Shown: piece after piece, positions 53,555 to 62,494 of the stretch
How the letters are laid out: each line of letters opens with the position of its first letter
How positions within the stretch are numbered: the first letter of the stretch is position 1
Assembly: GCF_013256425.1 (NCBI RefSeq)
Contig: NZ_CP053904.1
Coordinates: forward strand, 2,418,001-2,482,000
Origin: Hymenobacter sp. BRD67
GTDB taxonomy: Bacteria; Bacteroidota; Bacteroidia; Cytophagales; Hymenobacteraceae
Reading direction: 5' to 3'
Length of the DNA stretch: 64,000 bases
Notes under the pieces: generated by a model
Databases searched by the model: none
Told to the model about the DNA's origin: nothing
The model's input: only the letters and a program-made list of their open reading frames with translations
Position numbers and translations under genes: made by a program

Positions 53555-54651
53555 GTGGAAAATACGAAGCCGGTAAAACTGGTATTAGCCGATGGCACTG
53601 AGCTGGAGGGCAAGTCGTTTGGGGCCTACACGGCGTCGGCAGGCGAGGTTGTGTTCAGCACGGCCATGACGGGCTACCCCGAAAACTTAACAGACCCCTC
53701 CTTCCGGGCCAGATTCTGGTGCTGACCTACCCGATGGTGGGCAACTACGGCGTGCCGATGGAGCAGATTGAGCAGGATATTTCGAGCGCCCTCGAATCGA
53801 GCCAGGTGCATATTTCGGGCCTCGTAGTATCCTATTATTCGGAAGAATACAACCACTGGAACGCCTCGCAAAGCCTGAGCGCGTGGCTGGCCGCCCACAA
53901 TATTCCCGGCATCTACGATGTGGATACCCGGATGCTCACCAAGAAGCTGCGCGAAGAAGGCGCTATGCTCGGCAAAATCGTGACACCCGACCACGACGTG
54001 CCGCTGCACGACCCCAACGAGGACAACCTCGTGGCCCAGGTGAGCGTGGATGGCGTGAAGCGCTACGGCAGCGGTAAGCACAAAATCGTGCTGGTCGATT
54101 GCGGCGTGAAAAACAACATCATCCGCTGCCTGCTGGAGCGCGACGTGGAGCTAACCCGCGTGCCCTGGGACTACGATTTTAACCAGCTAGACTACGATGG
54201 CCTGTTCCTGAGCAATGGCCCCGGCGACCCCACGATGTGCGAGAAAACCATAGCCCACCTGCGCACCGCGCTGGCCGGCGACAAGCCAATTTTCGGCATC
54301 TGCCTGGGCATTCAGCTCATGGGCCTGGCCTGCGGCGGCAGCACCTACAAGCTGAAATACGGCCACCGCAGCCACAACCAGCCCGTGCGCCAGCTCGGCA
54401 CCAACAAGTGCTACGTAACCTCGCAAAACCACGGTTTTGCGGTGGATATGAAGAACTTGCCCGCCGACTGGGAAGGCTTGTTTGAGAACCTGAACGACGG
54501 CACCTGCGAGGGTATCCGCCACAAAACCAAGCCGTTCTTCGCGGTGCAGTTTCACCCCGAAGCCGCCGGCGGGCCGGTAGATACGGAGTATCTGTTTGAC
54601 GACTTTTTGGCTTCGGTTGAGAAGTACAAGGAGGCTCAGCCAGCAGAATAG
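53555..54651 (+). CDS. carA: carbamoyl-phosphate synthase small subunit (one frameshift)
   Basis: Repaired, this is a 365-residue glutamine amidotransferase subunit. The N-terminal CPSase domain has [17 protein letters not shown] and [33 protein letters not shown]. The class I amidotransferase half has [11 protein letters not shown], the nucleophile cysteine in [14 protein letters not shown] near residue 250, and the His-Glu pair in [11 protein letters not shown]. It feeds ammonia to CarB. The frame breaks near 53707 (ccttccgggcca; one more G restores FRGQIL). It starts at GTG 53555. carA and carB are split by the Imm50-like gene. Confidence 0.93.
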
Positions 54652-54668
54652 ACAGAAGCAAAAATCAA

Positions 54669-54700
54669 CGTCATTCTGAGCGCAACGAAGTATCTCTAAC
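54669..54700 (+). repeat. partial copy of a dispersed REP-like element
   Basis: The words cgtcattctgag and cgaagtatctct resemble half of the element at 53405-53475 (tgctgagcttgcgaagcatct) without a second arm. It sits directly before the Imm50-like gene. Confidence 0.4.
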
Positions 54701-54718
54701 GCATTGTCGAAAAGCGTA

Positions 54719-55504
54719 ATGACAGCACATGAGAATCCTGCAATTAGCCGCATAATCGACTACGAGGTAGTTGAGCAGCATTTCGGTTATTGGCCAGATT
54801 TTCATGACGCAGAAATAACTAAGGTAACTTTTGAATCTCACCCTACTGGGCGTTACTCAGTTACCTTAGTTATTGCTGCTTTCGAAATGACGAATAAGCT
54901 TGATAAACAAGGCTATTACAAGTTAATCAAGCACTGCAACGTCGAGCTTCAATTCATCGGTATTCAAGAGCTAAAGTTCAACGGCTTCGACCACCAAAAT
55001 GTCATTTTTGATTTAGCGTTTAAAGAGAGCGATAGCTATATCAAATGCACCTTAGACTCGTCCAATGGATTAGAATCTTTTGTGGTAGTTGCTGAAGAGG
55101 TGTTTGTTTTGAGCTTAGTGCCAACCGAACCCATTCCTAGGGAGCCCCTTATTGACACTAGTTCAGTGGACATGTTGGATGCCAAAAACATATTCATCGC
55201 AAGCGAGCACTTGCTACGCAATTTCGATTGGTCTGATTGGATTTATGTCGGCTTGAATCATGAACAAGCTAGTGAATACAAAGCAGATATGGTAGCAGAA
55301 TACGCTAACAGTCTCTTTGATGAAACAGAGGTTTATCTTGTCATAGGTCGCCACGATTCACACTTAACGACATTGAGCGAAGCACTAGGACAAGTGAGCA
55401 CTCTTCTGAAAAGCATGGAAGTGCTTATATGCAACAAAGAATTTTCTAAGGCCATGCGCTTTAGAATGGTTGGTGTCATGTCTTATGGACAGAAACGCAA
55501 TTAA
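54719..55504 (+). CDS. Imm50-like immunity protein between carA and carB
   Basis: The 261-residue protein has an N-terminal domain of the Imm50 type: the helix EQHFGYWPDFHDAEITKV and then strands with SVTLVIAAFEMTNK and VELQFIGIQEL. FHDAE is the family's recurring phrase. The last 100 residues (WSDWIYVGLNHEQASEYKADMVAEYANSL...VYLVIGRHDSH) look like a second domain I cannot name. Its low GC contrasts with carA and carB. Imm50 proteins neutralise contact-dependent or polymorphic toxins, but no toxin gene lies nearby, so it would be an orphan. I chose the ATG at 54719. Confidence 0.6.
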   Translation: MTAHENPAISRIIDYEVVEQHFGYWPDFHDAEITKVTFESHPTGRYSVTLVIAAFEMTNKLDKQGYYKLIKHCNVELQFIGIQELKFNGFDHQNVIFDLAFKESDSYIKCTLDSSNGLESFVVVAEEVFVLSLVPTEPIPREPLIDTSSVDMLDAKNIFIASEHLLRNFDWSDWIYVGLNHEQASEYKADMVAEYANSLFDETEVYLVIGRHDSHLTTLSEALGQVSTLLKSMEVLICNKEFSKAMRFRMVGVMSYGQKRN

Positions 55505-55549
55505 TTTTCACATTCGCTTCCTTCTCACTTAGAAGGCTTTAAGCAACCA

Positions 55550-58500
55550 ATGAAAGACATCAAGAAAGTACTGGTTCTCGGCTCGGGCGCTCTGAAAATC
55601 GGCGAGGCGGGCGAATTTGATTATTCCGGTTCGCAGGCGCTGAAGGCGCTGAAGGAAGAAGGCATTACGACCATCCTGATTAATCCCAATATTGCCACCG
55701 TGCAGACGTCGGACAATATTGCCGACGATGTATACTTTCTGCCCGTCACGCCGTATTTCGTCGAGGAGGTAATTAAGAAGGAAAAACCCGACGGCATTCT
55801 GGTGGCGTTTGGGGGCAAACGGCGCTGAACTGCGCGGTGCAGCTCTACCGGAATAATATTTTCGAGAAGTACAACGTGCGCGTGCTCGGCACGCCGGTGC
55901 AGTCGATTATCGACACCGAGGATCGGGATATTTTCATTGACAAGCTCAATGAAATCGACGTCAAAACGGCCCGTAGTCGGGCCGTTACCACGATGGACGA
56001 CGCCATCGCGGCGGGCCTGGAAATCGGCTTTCCGCTGATTATTCGGGCGGCGTTTGCGCTGGGTGGCCTGGGCAGCGGCTTTGCCGATAACGAGGACGAG
56101 CTGCGGGCACTGGCCGAGCGGGCGTTTGCGACTTCGAGCCAGATTCTGGTGGAAGAATCGCTGAAGGGCTGGAAGGAAGTGGAGTACGAAGTGGTGCGCG
56201 ACTGCTATGATAACTGCATCACAGTCTGCAACATGGAGAACTTCGACCCCATCGGCATCCACACCGGGGAGAGCATCGTGGTGGCCCCGTCGCAGACGCT
56301 CAGCAACCGCGAGTACCACAAGCTGCGCCAGATTGGCATCAAGACTATTCGGCACCTGGGCATCGTGGGCGAGTGCAACATTCAGTACGCGCTCGACCCG
56401 GTTTCGGAAGATTACCGCGTGATTGAGGTGAACGCGCGTTTATCGCGCTCGTCGGCGCTGGCCTCAAAAGCCACGGGCTACCCGCTGGCTTTTGTGGCGG
56501 CTAAGCTGGCGCTGGGCTACGGGCTGTTTGAGGTGAAAAACAGCGTGACGCAGACGACTTCGGCGCTGTTTGAGCCGGCGCTCGACTACGTGGTGGTGAA
56601 GCTGCCGCGCTGGGACCTGGGCAAGTTTGACGGCGTGACCCGGCAGATTGGTTCCAGCATGAAGAGCGTGGGTGAAGTGATGGCCATCGGCCGCTCGTTT
56701 GAGGAAGCCATTCAGAAGGGCCTGCGGATGCTGGACACCGGCCGCCGCGGCTTCGTGGCCAACCGGCCCGAGGCGCCCGTGACCAATGCTCAGGTAGACA
56801 AGCTGCTGAGCGACCCGAATGAGGAGCGTATTTTCGCTATCAACCAGGCGTTTGAGCTAGGCTACACGGTGCAGCAAATCCATGATTTGACAAAAATCGA
56901 CCTGTGGTTTTTGCAGCGCCTGAGCACCATTTTTGAAATGGGCCAGCGCCTCCTACCCCTCGGCGATGGCACCGCGCCCGAGAAGGCGCTACTGGCCGAA
57001 GCCAAGAAGCTGGGCTTCTCGGACATGCAGCTGGCCGCCAAATTCTACGGCGAAAATAACTTGCGCACCAGTGAGCTGCGCGTACGCAAGCGCCGCAAGG
57101 AACTGGGTATTTTGCCGGTGGTGAAGCAGATTGACACCCTGGCGGCGGAGTTTCCGGCCAAGACCAACTACCTCTACCTCACCTACCACGGCACCGAAAA
57201 CGATTTGGCACCCGAAACTGAGAAGTCGGTAGCTGTGCTGGGCTCGGGCGTGTACCGCATCGGCAGCAGCGTGGAGTTTGACTGGTGCGGCGTGAACGCC
57301 ATCCAGACCGCCGCCGCCGAGGGCTACAAGACCATCGTTATCAACTACAACCCCGAAACCGTTTCGACCGACTACGACGTGAGCGACCGGTTGTATTTCG
57401 AGGAACTGTCGTTTGAGCGGGTGATGGATATCCTGGATTTTGAGCAGCCGGGCGGGGTCATTCTCTCCACGGGCGGCCAGATTCCGAACAACCTCGCCAT
57501 GCGCCTGCACCAGGAAAACGTGCCGGTGCTGGGCACCTCGCCCGAGCGCATCGACGAGGCCGAAAACCGCCACAAGTTCTCGTCGATTATGGACGAGCTG
57601 GGCATTTCGCAGCCGCGCTGGAGCGAGCTTTCGACGCTGGAAGGCGTGTTTGACTTCGTGGGTAAGGTCGGTTTCCCGGTGCTCATCCGGCCGAGCTACG
57701 TGCTGTCGGGCGCGGCCATGAACGTGGTTTCCAACAACTACGAGCTGGAAACTTTCCTGAAGCTTGCCAAGGAAGTGAGCACCGAATACCCGTAGTGGTG
57801 TCGGAGTTCATCGAGGAAGCCAAGGAAATCGAGCTGGACGCGGTAGCCGACCACGGCGAAATCGTGAGCTACGCCATCTCGGAGCACGTCGAGTTTGCAG
57901 GCGTGCACTCGGGCGACGCCACCATGTACTACCCGCCCAGAAGGTGTACGTGGAGACGGTGCGTCGCCTCAAGGCCATTGCCGAGAAAATCGCCAAGCGC
58001 TACGAAATCAGCGGGCCATTCAACATCCAGTTTCTGGGTAAAAACAACGACCTGAAGGTAATTGAGTGTAATATCCGCGCCTCGCGCAGCTTCCCTTTCG
58101 TGTCGAAAGTATCAGGCAATAACCTGATTACCAAGGCTACGAAAATACTACTTGGCGTGCCCGTAGACCGCGACGCCAGCGAGCTGGTCTACGATGCCAA
58201 CTTTGTGGGCGTCAAGGCTTCGCAGTTCTCCTTCACCCGCCTGGCCGGCGCCGACCCGGTGCTGACCGTGGATATGTCCTCGACCGGCGAGGTCGGCTGC
58301 CTGGGCGATACCGCCGACGAGGCCCTGCTCAAGTCGATGCTGTCGGTAGGCTACCGCATCCCGCAAAAGTCGGTGCTGATTTCGGGCGGTCCCATCAATT
58401 CGAAAGTGACGCTGCTACCCGTGGCGCAGTTGCTGGCCGAGCGCGGCTTCACGCTCTACGCCACGGAGGGCACGCATAAATTCTTCGCCGACATGGGGCT

Positions 58501-58774
58501 AGCCTCCACCCTCGTTCACTGGCCCGACAGCCAGCAGCAGCCCAACGTGCTCGACTACCTGCGGAACAAGGAAATCGAAATGGTCATCAACATCCCCAAA
58601 AACCTCACGAAAGGCGAGTTGGATAATGACTACAAGATTCGCCGCACGGCCGTCGATTTCAGCATTCCGCTGCTGACGAATGCACGGCTGGCGAGCGCGT
58701 TTATCACCGCGTTCTGCGAGCTGGAAATGAGCGACTTGAAGATTAAGAGCTGGAACGAGTATAAGGGTCAGTAG
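55550..58774 (+). CDS. carB: carbamoyl-phosphate synthase large subunit (three frameshifts)
   Basis: Repaired, this is 1075 residues, the full length of CarB. It has two ATP-grasp synthetase halves: [29 protein letters not shown] at residue 5 and [25 protein letters not shown] near 560. Each is followed by grasp motifs ([38 protein letters not shown]). The C-terminal MGS-like allosteric domain ([29 protein letters not shown]) follows. It makes carbamoyl phosphate for arginine and pyrimidines. Frames break near 55815 (run of five G), 57793 (tacccgtag) and 57938 (ccgcccagaag); one G or C each restores FGGQTALNC, YPVVVSEF and [12 protein letters not shown]. Its last 137 bp recur at 59658-59794, beyond higBA. 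Confidence 0.95.
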
Positions 58775-58775
58775 T
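58639..58775 (+). repeat. carB 3' end, copy 1 of a 137-bp direct repeat
   Basis: This segment, from codon Arg (cgccgcacggcc) to just past the stop codon, is the live carB end. It matches 59658-59794 with only four substitutions and no gaps, so the pair brackets the higBA module. Confidence 0.95.
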
Positions 58776-58801
58776 AGTAGACAATGAATTGACTACCGGC
58801 A

Positions 58802-58842
58802 AGCCCGGAATTCGCAAAATGCGAACTCCGGGCTTATCTTTG
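58802..58842 (+). promoter_or_regulatory. higBA promoter with overlapping inverted repeat
   Basis: TATCTTTG at 58835-58842 is an exact -7 box ending 11 bp before the higB ATG. Directly before it, agcccgga-a-ttcgc (58802-58815) and gcgaa-c-tccgggct (58821-58834) form a 14-base-armed inverted repeat with one mismatch around aaaat. It covers the -33 region. It could be the HigA operator, the carB terminator, or both. Confidence 0.6.
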
Positions 58843-58853
58843 GTGTATCCGCT

Positions 58854-59183
58854 ATGAAAGTTCACCTTATAAAACACCAGACAGTGGAAGATTACGCGGC
58901 TCACCACGCTCGCATTCGCTCCTTTGCCTTGTGGCTAACGGCAGTAAAATATGCAGAGTGGAACACGTCAGCAGACATCCAGCAAACCTTTGGCTCGGCC
59001 GACTTACTGGGCAACGGCAGCAGCCGCGTCGTGTTCGACATCGGCGGCAACCACCACCGGCTTATTGCCCGCTACGTATTTGGCAAGCAGCAAGTCCACC
59101 TGTTTGTATGCTGGGTAGGTACCCACGCCGAGTACGATAAGCTTTGCGCCAAAGGTGAGCAGTACACCGTCAATCTATACTAA
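58854..59183 (+). CDS. higB: HigB-family toxin (mRNA interferase)
   Basis: The 109-residue protein opens MKVHLIKHQTVEDYAAHHARIRSF and has the HigB phrases WNTSADIQQTFGSADLLGNGSSRVVFDIGGNHHRLIARY and FVCWVGTHAEYDKLCAK. The order (IGGNHHRLI then WVGTHAEYD) is that of the RelE-like HigB fold, with the terminal Tyr-Asp and His residues that cut mRNA on ribosomes. The toxin gene comes first, as usual for higBA, and is 8 bp before the antitoxin gene. Confidence 0.92.
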   Translation: MKVHLIKHQTVEDYAAHHARIRSFALWLTAVKYAEWNTSADIQQTFGSADLLGNGSSRVVFDIGGNHHRLIARYVFGKQQVHLFVCWVGTHAEYDKLCAKGEQYTVNLY

Positions 59184-59191
59184 GCTCCGCC

Positions 59192-59640
59192 ATGAAAATC
59201 CTGCCCTACACCCTTATCAAAACCGAGCAACAGTACCAACACTACTGCCGCGAACTGGAGGCCCTGCTCACCGAAGCCCCCACGGCCGCCGCGCAAGATG
59301 AGATAGACTTGCTCACGCTTCTCATCGAAACATGGGACGAAGCGCATTCCCACGTGCCGGCCGCCGACCCCATCGACCTGCTCCGTTCGCTCATGGCCGG
59401 GCAGCAATTGCAGGCTAAGGACCTGGCCAGCATCCTGGAAATCGGGCGGGGCACAGTTTCCGACCTGCTGAACCGCCGTCGGGTATGTCGAAAGCAGTTA
59501 TTCGGCGCTTAGCCAGTTACTTCCATGTATCGCAGGAAGCCTTCAATCGGCCCTACGAATTAGCGGTAACTGCCAAGCCGCTGCCTCGCAACGCAAAAGT
59601 TGTGCATCAGCGGCAGCAACCAGAAGCTATAGCTGCCTAG
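59192..59640 (+). CDS. higA: HigA-family antitoxin with XRE domain (one frameshift)
   Basis: Repaired, this is a 149-residue antitoxin. The N-terminal part (MKILPYTLIKTEQQYQHYCREL) binds toxin, and a C-terminal helix-turn-helix begins at LLRSLMAGQQLQAKDLASILEIGRGTVSDLLNRRRGMSKAVIRRLASYFHVSQEAF. The frame breaks near 59488 (cgccgtcgggtatg; one more G gives NRRRGMSKAVIRRLA). It neutralises HigB and represses the operon through the upstream inverted repeat (family knowledge). A carB end copy starts 17 bp after its stop. Confidence 0.9.
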
Positions 59641-59657
59641 CTACCTAGCTGTTAAAC

Positions 59658-59794
59658 TCGCCGCACGGCCGTCGATTTCAGCATCCCGCTGCTGACGAAT
59701 GCGCGGCTGGCAAGCGCGTTTATCACCGCGTTCTGCGAGCTGGAAATGAGCGACTTGAAGATTGAGAGCTGGAACGAGTATAAGGGTCAGTAGT
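59658..59794 (+). repeat. carB 3' end, copy 2 of a 137-bp direct repeat
   Basis: This copy holds the last 45 codons of carB and its stop codon, but no start or upstream sequence, so it is a non-coding remnant. Four substitutions separate it from copy 1; one changes Lys to Glu (KIKSW to KIESW). Confidence 0.95.
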
Positions 59795-59887
59795 TTTTAG
59801 CTACTTTATTTCTAACTGAGTGGAACTATTACCTATTCAGCAAGAAAGTATTTTTCGGATAGACTTTAATTACCTAAAGAATCGGCT

Positions 59888-59945
59888 GGCTCCCCCTCTC
59901 GGTTGAGGAGAGGGGGCCGGCCCCAAAGGGGTCTCGTGAGGCGCC
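59888..59945. repeat. shortened relative of the 50393 element
   Basis: ggctccccctctc ... gagagggggccgg ... gtgaggcgcc repeats the right-arm words of the element at 50393-50532, with inner hairpins tccccctctc/gagaggggg and ggcccc/ggggtc. It lies in the space between the carB copy and the Uma2 gene, which holds no gene. Confidence 0.65.
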
Positions 59946-60044
59946 CACCAGAACGATTAGGTAAGGAACTTGCCTGACGCAGCACTAGGCTAGCGGGTGG
60001 CAAGGTGCGGGGCTGGTTGGCTTCGCACTCTGTTTTTTAGCGGG

Positions 60045-60649
60045 TTACACTAGGCGGCGCAATGGCCGCAAATCCAGCGAGAAGCCGGGCAAGGCGGGCT
60101 CGGCGCTGAGCGACTGTTCGAAGCTGCTGATTTCTTCGGGCTCCTGGCCGGCGCGGTAGAGGGTGGCGGTTTCGGTGCTGGGGTCGAGTAGGAAGCCGAC
60201 TTGCACGCCGTTGGCCAGGTAGATTTCCATTTTGTGGCGCAGGGGGCTAGCCCATCGGAGGGCGAGCGGACTTCGACCACGAAGGTGGGGCACACGGGCG
60301 GAAAGCGCAGACGCTGAGCTTCGGGCAGAGCGTCGTAGGTGGCGCGGGGTACCCACGAGGCATCGGGCGAGCGCACCGAGCCATCGGGCATAGTGAAGCC
60401 GGCCGATGACTCAAAAGCGTAGCCGAGTTGGTGCTGGCGGTTCCAGAACCACAATTGGCCATATACTTCACCTGATTTGTGGCTGGATTCGGAACCGGCG
60501 GGGGGCATAAAGATGATTTCGTGGTCGGCGTTGCGCTCCAGGCGCAGGGTGGGGTTGTGCTGGCAGAGGTCGAAGAATTCTTCGTCCGTGAGCCGGGTTA
60601 GCTGCGGGCCGTGGATTGTTACCACATTATCGAGGTCGGCAAACGTCAT
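60045..60649 (-). CDS. Uma2-family nuclease-like protein (one frameshift)
   Basis: Repaired, this 201-residue protein (MTFADLDNVVTIHGPQLTRLTDEEFFDLC) has the PD-(D/E)XK-like Uma2 core: FMPPAGSESSHKSGEVYGQLWFW, MPDGSVRSPDASWVP (the conserved D), PTFVVEVRSPSD (the E-x-R/K pair) and EIYLANGVQVGFLLDPSTETA. The frame breaks near 60251 (a run of five C; a sixth gives GLAPLRHKMEIY). Uma2 genes occur widely without a proved role and may be remnants of nucleases tied to mobile DNA. It lies opposite in direction to the arginine genes, right behind higBA. Confidence 0.82.
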
Positions 60650-60775
60650 GGCTAAAGAATTGGCAAGCGGGTTAGCCAAATATACGGTCGGGGGCTTGGG
60701 TACGGCCTTATCTTCGCCGCTCCTTAAAAGTATGCGAGGGCCTTTGGCGGATAGTGCCGCTTTGGCGCTTTGCTT

Positions 60776-60795
60776 CGCGGACTATAAAGTCCGCG
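60776..60795 (+). promoter_or_regulatory. hairpin 9 bp before the argF' start codon
   Basis: cgcggact-ataa-agtccgcg is a perfect 8-bp stem with a 4-base loop ending 9 bases upstream of the ATG at 60805. It resembles the core of the repeat at 63098-63242 (tggactctgcgagtcc) and may hide the ribosome site or be an unrelated REP hairpin. Confidence 0.5.
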
Positions 60796-60804
60796 CTACT
60801 TCTC

Positions 60805-61749
60805 ATGAAAAACTTCCTCTCCTTCGCCGATGCGGGCGACTATAAAGCGCTGCTTAATCAAGCCCTCGAAATAAAGATAAATCCCTTTGGCTACCAGCAC
60901 GTTGGCAAGAACAAGACCGTAGGCTTGATATTCTTCAACCCCAGCCTGCGCACTCGCCTCAGCAGCCTGAAGGCCGCCTACAACCTGGGCGCGCAAGCCT
61001 GGGTGCTGAACGCCGGGGCCGACTCCTGGACGCTGGAGATGGCCGACGGCGCCGTAATGAACGGCTCGACGCAGGAGCATATCAAGGATGCTATTGCCGT
61101 GATGAGCCAGTATTGCGACGTGCTGGGCGTGCGCACTTTCCCGACGCTGAAGGATAAGGAAGCCGACTACAGCGAGGAGGTGATGAGCAGGATTCTGCAG
61201 TACGCCACGGTGCCGGTTATCAGTCTGGAAAGCGCCACGCTGCACCCCTTGCAGTCGTTTGCCGACTTAATTACCGTGGCCGAGACCAAGAAAAAAGAGC
61301 GGGTGAAAGTGGTGCTGACCTGGGCCCCACACGTGCGGGCCCTGCCCCAGTGCGTGCCCAACTCGTTCTGCGACTGGTTTTCGGAAATCGACTGGGTGGA
61401 TTTTGTGATTACTCACCCGCACGGCTACGAGCTGGACCCGAAGTTCACGAAGGGCGCCACAATCGAGTACGACCAGCGCAAGGCCCTGGCGGGCGCCGAC
61501 TACGTGCAGGCCAAAAACTGGAGCAGCTACCACGACTACGGGCAGGTGCTCAGCAACGACCCGAGTTGGATGCTCACGCCGGAGCACATGGGCCTGACCA
61601 CCGACGCGAAATTCCTGCACTGCCTACCCGTGCGCCGCAACGTGGAAGTTTCGGATGCCGTGCTCGACGCGCCGGGCTCGCTCATCATCCAGGAAGCGGG
61701 CAACCGGACATTCTCCATGCAGACGGTGCTGCACGAGCTGCTGAAGTAA
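60805..61749 (+). CDS. argF: N-acylornithine carbamoyltransferase (ArgF')
   Basis: The 314-residue enzyme moves carbamoyl from carbamoyl phosphate to an N-acylated ornithine. It has the carbamoyl-phosphate loop in FFNPSLRTRLSSLKAAY (S-x-R-T-R near residue 48), the Bacteroidetes-type VMSQYCDVLGVRTFPTL, HPLQSFADLITV, and HCLPVRRNVEVSD. These match the Xanthomonas/Bacteroides N-acyl branch, not classic ornithine carbamoyltransferase with FEKPSTRTR. Whether it takes acetyl or succinyl groups cannot be settled by eye. It needs ArgE-type deacylation afterwards. It is the only arg gene detached from the two main runs, behind the repeats and the Uma2 gene. Confidence 0.93.
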   Translation: MKNFLSFADAGDYKALLNQALEIKINPFGYQHVGKNKTVGLIFFNPSLRTRLSSLKAAYNLGAQAWVLNAGADSWTLEMADGAVMNGSTQEHIKDAIAVMSQYCDVLGVRTFPTLKDKEADYSEEVMSRILQYATVPVISLESATLHPLQSFADLITVAETKKKERVKVVLTWAPHVRALPQCVPNSFCDWFSEIDWVDFVITHPHGYELDPKFTKGATIEYDQRKALAGADYVQAKNWSSYHDYGQVLSNDPSWMLTPEHMGLTTDAKFLHCLPVRRNVEVSDAVLDAPGSLIIQEAGNRTFSMQTVLHELLK

Positions 61750-61844
61750 GGTTGCAGAGCGGCGTGGCACTCCGGCTTCATACATAAAATATATATTTAA
61801 AATACTATATTTAAAACAGATTAGCTCTCCGCTTTCCCTTCGTT

Positions 61845-62332
61845 TTGGACGCTACTATCACCATTCGCCCCATTGCGCCGGGCGACGACGCGGCGCTGGC
61901 CCGCATTATTCGGGATACGCTCACGGAATTTGGCGCCGCTAAGCCGGGCTCCGTATTTTATGACCCTTCTACCGACCACTTGCACGCGCTCTTTCAGCAC
62001 GCGCAGAGCGCCTATTTCGTGGCTGAGGCGGACGGCGTGGTGCTGGGCGGCGCAGGCATCTACCCTACCGACAACCTGCCCGCCGACACCACCGAGCTGG
62101 TTAAATTATACCTGCTGCCCCAGGCGCGCGGCCGGGGCTGGGCAGGCAGCTGCTGGAAAAATGCCTGGCCGAAGCCCGCGCCCGCGGCTACGGCCGGGTG
62201 TACCTGGAATCGTTCGAGGAGATGACCCAGGCCCTGCCGCTATACGAAAAGCTGGGCTTTCACTATCTGCCGCAGCCAATGGGCAACAGCGGCCACTTCA
62301 GCTGCCAGATTTGGATGATTCGGGAATTGTAG
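61845..62332 (+). CDS. GNAT-family acetyltransferase (one frameshift)
   Basis: Repaired, this is a 162-residue GNAT: ITIRPIAPGDDAALARIIRDTLTEFG, AYFVAEADGVVLGGAGIYP, the acetyl-CoA loop LPQARGRGLGRQLLEKCLAEARARGYGR, and LPLYEKLGFHYLP. The frame breaks near 62132 (cggccggggctggg; one more G restores GRGLGRQLL). It starts at TTG 61845; no ATG is near. The substrate is unknown. Confidence 0.83.
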
Positions 62333-62494
62333 CAACTACTCTATGAAGCAGTTTTAGGAAGTGGAGTTGGGCGGCATCGCTGGCGGGCTGCCGGCTTCAG
62401 CCCCGACTTTCTAAACAGCTTCTATAAATAGTCATGCCGCAGGCAGCGACGCATGGCTGCTTTCTTTGCGTTAAGTCTACCTCCTGCCAGCTCC

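Noticed and set aside
53405-54700. CRISPR array or attachment sites
   Set aside because: The repeats are inverted, of unequal form, only two, and have no regular spacers or nearby cas or integrase genes.
58802-59657. A full integrative element carried with higBA
   Set aside because: The space between the carB ends holds only higB and higA. No integrase, relaxase or recombinase is present, so a self-moving element is not supported.
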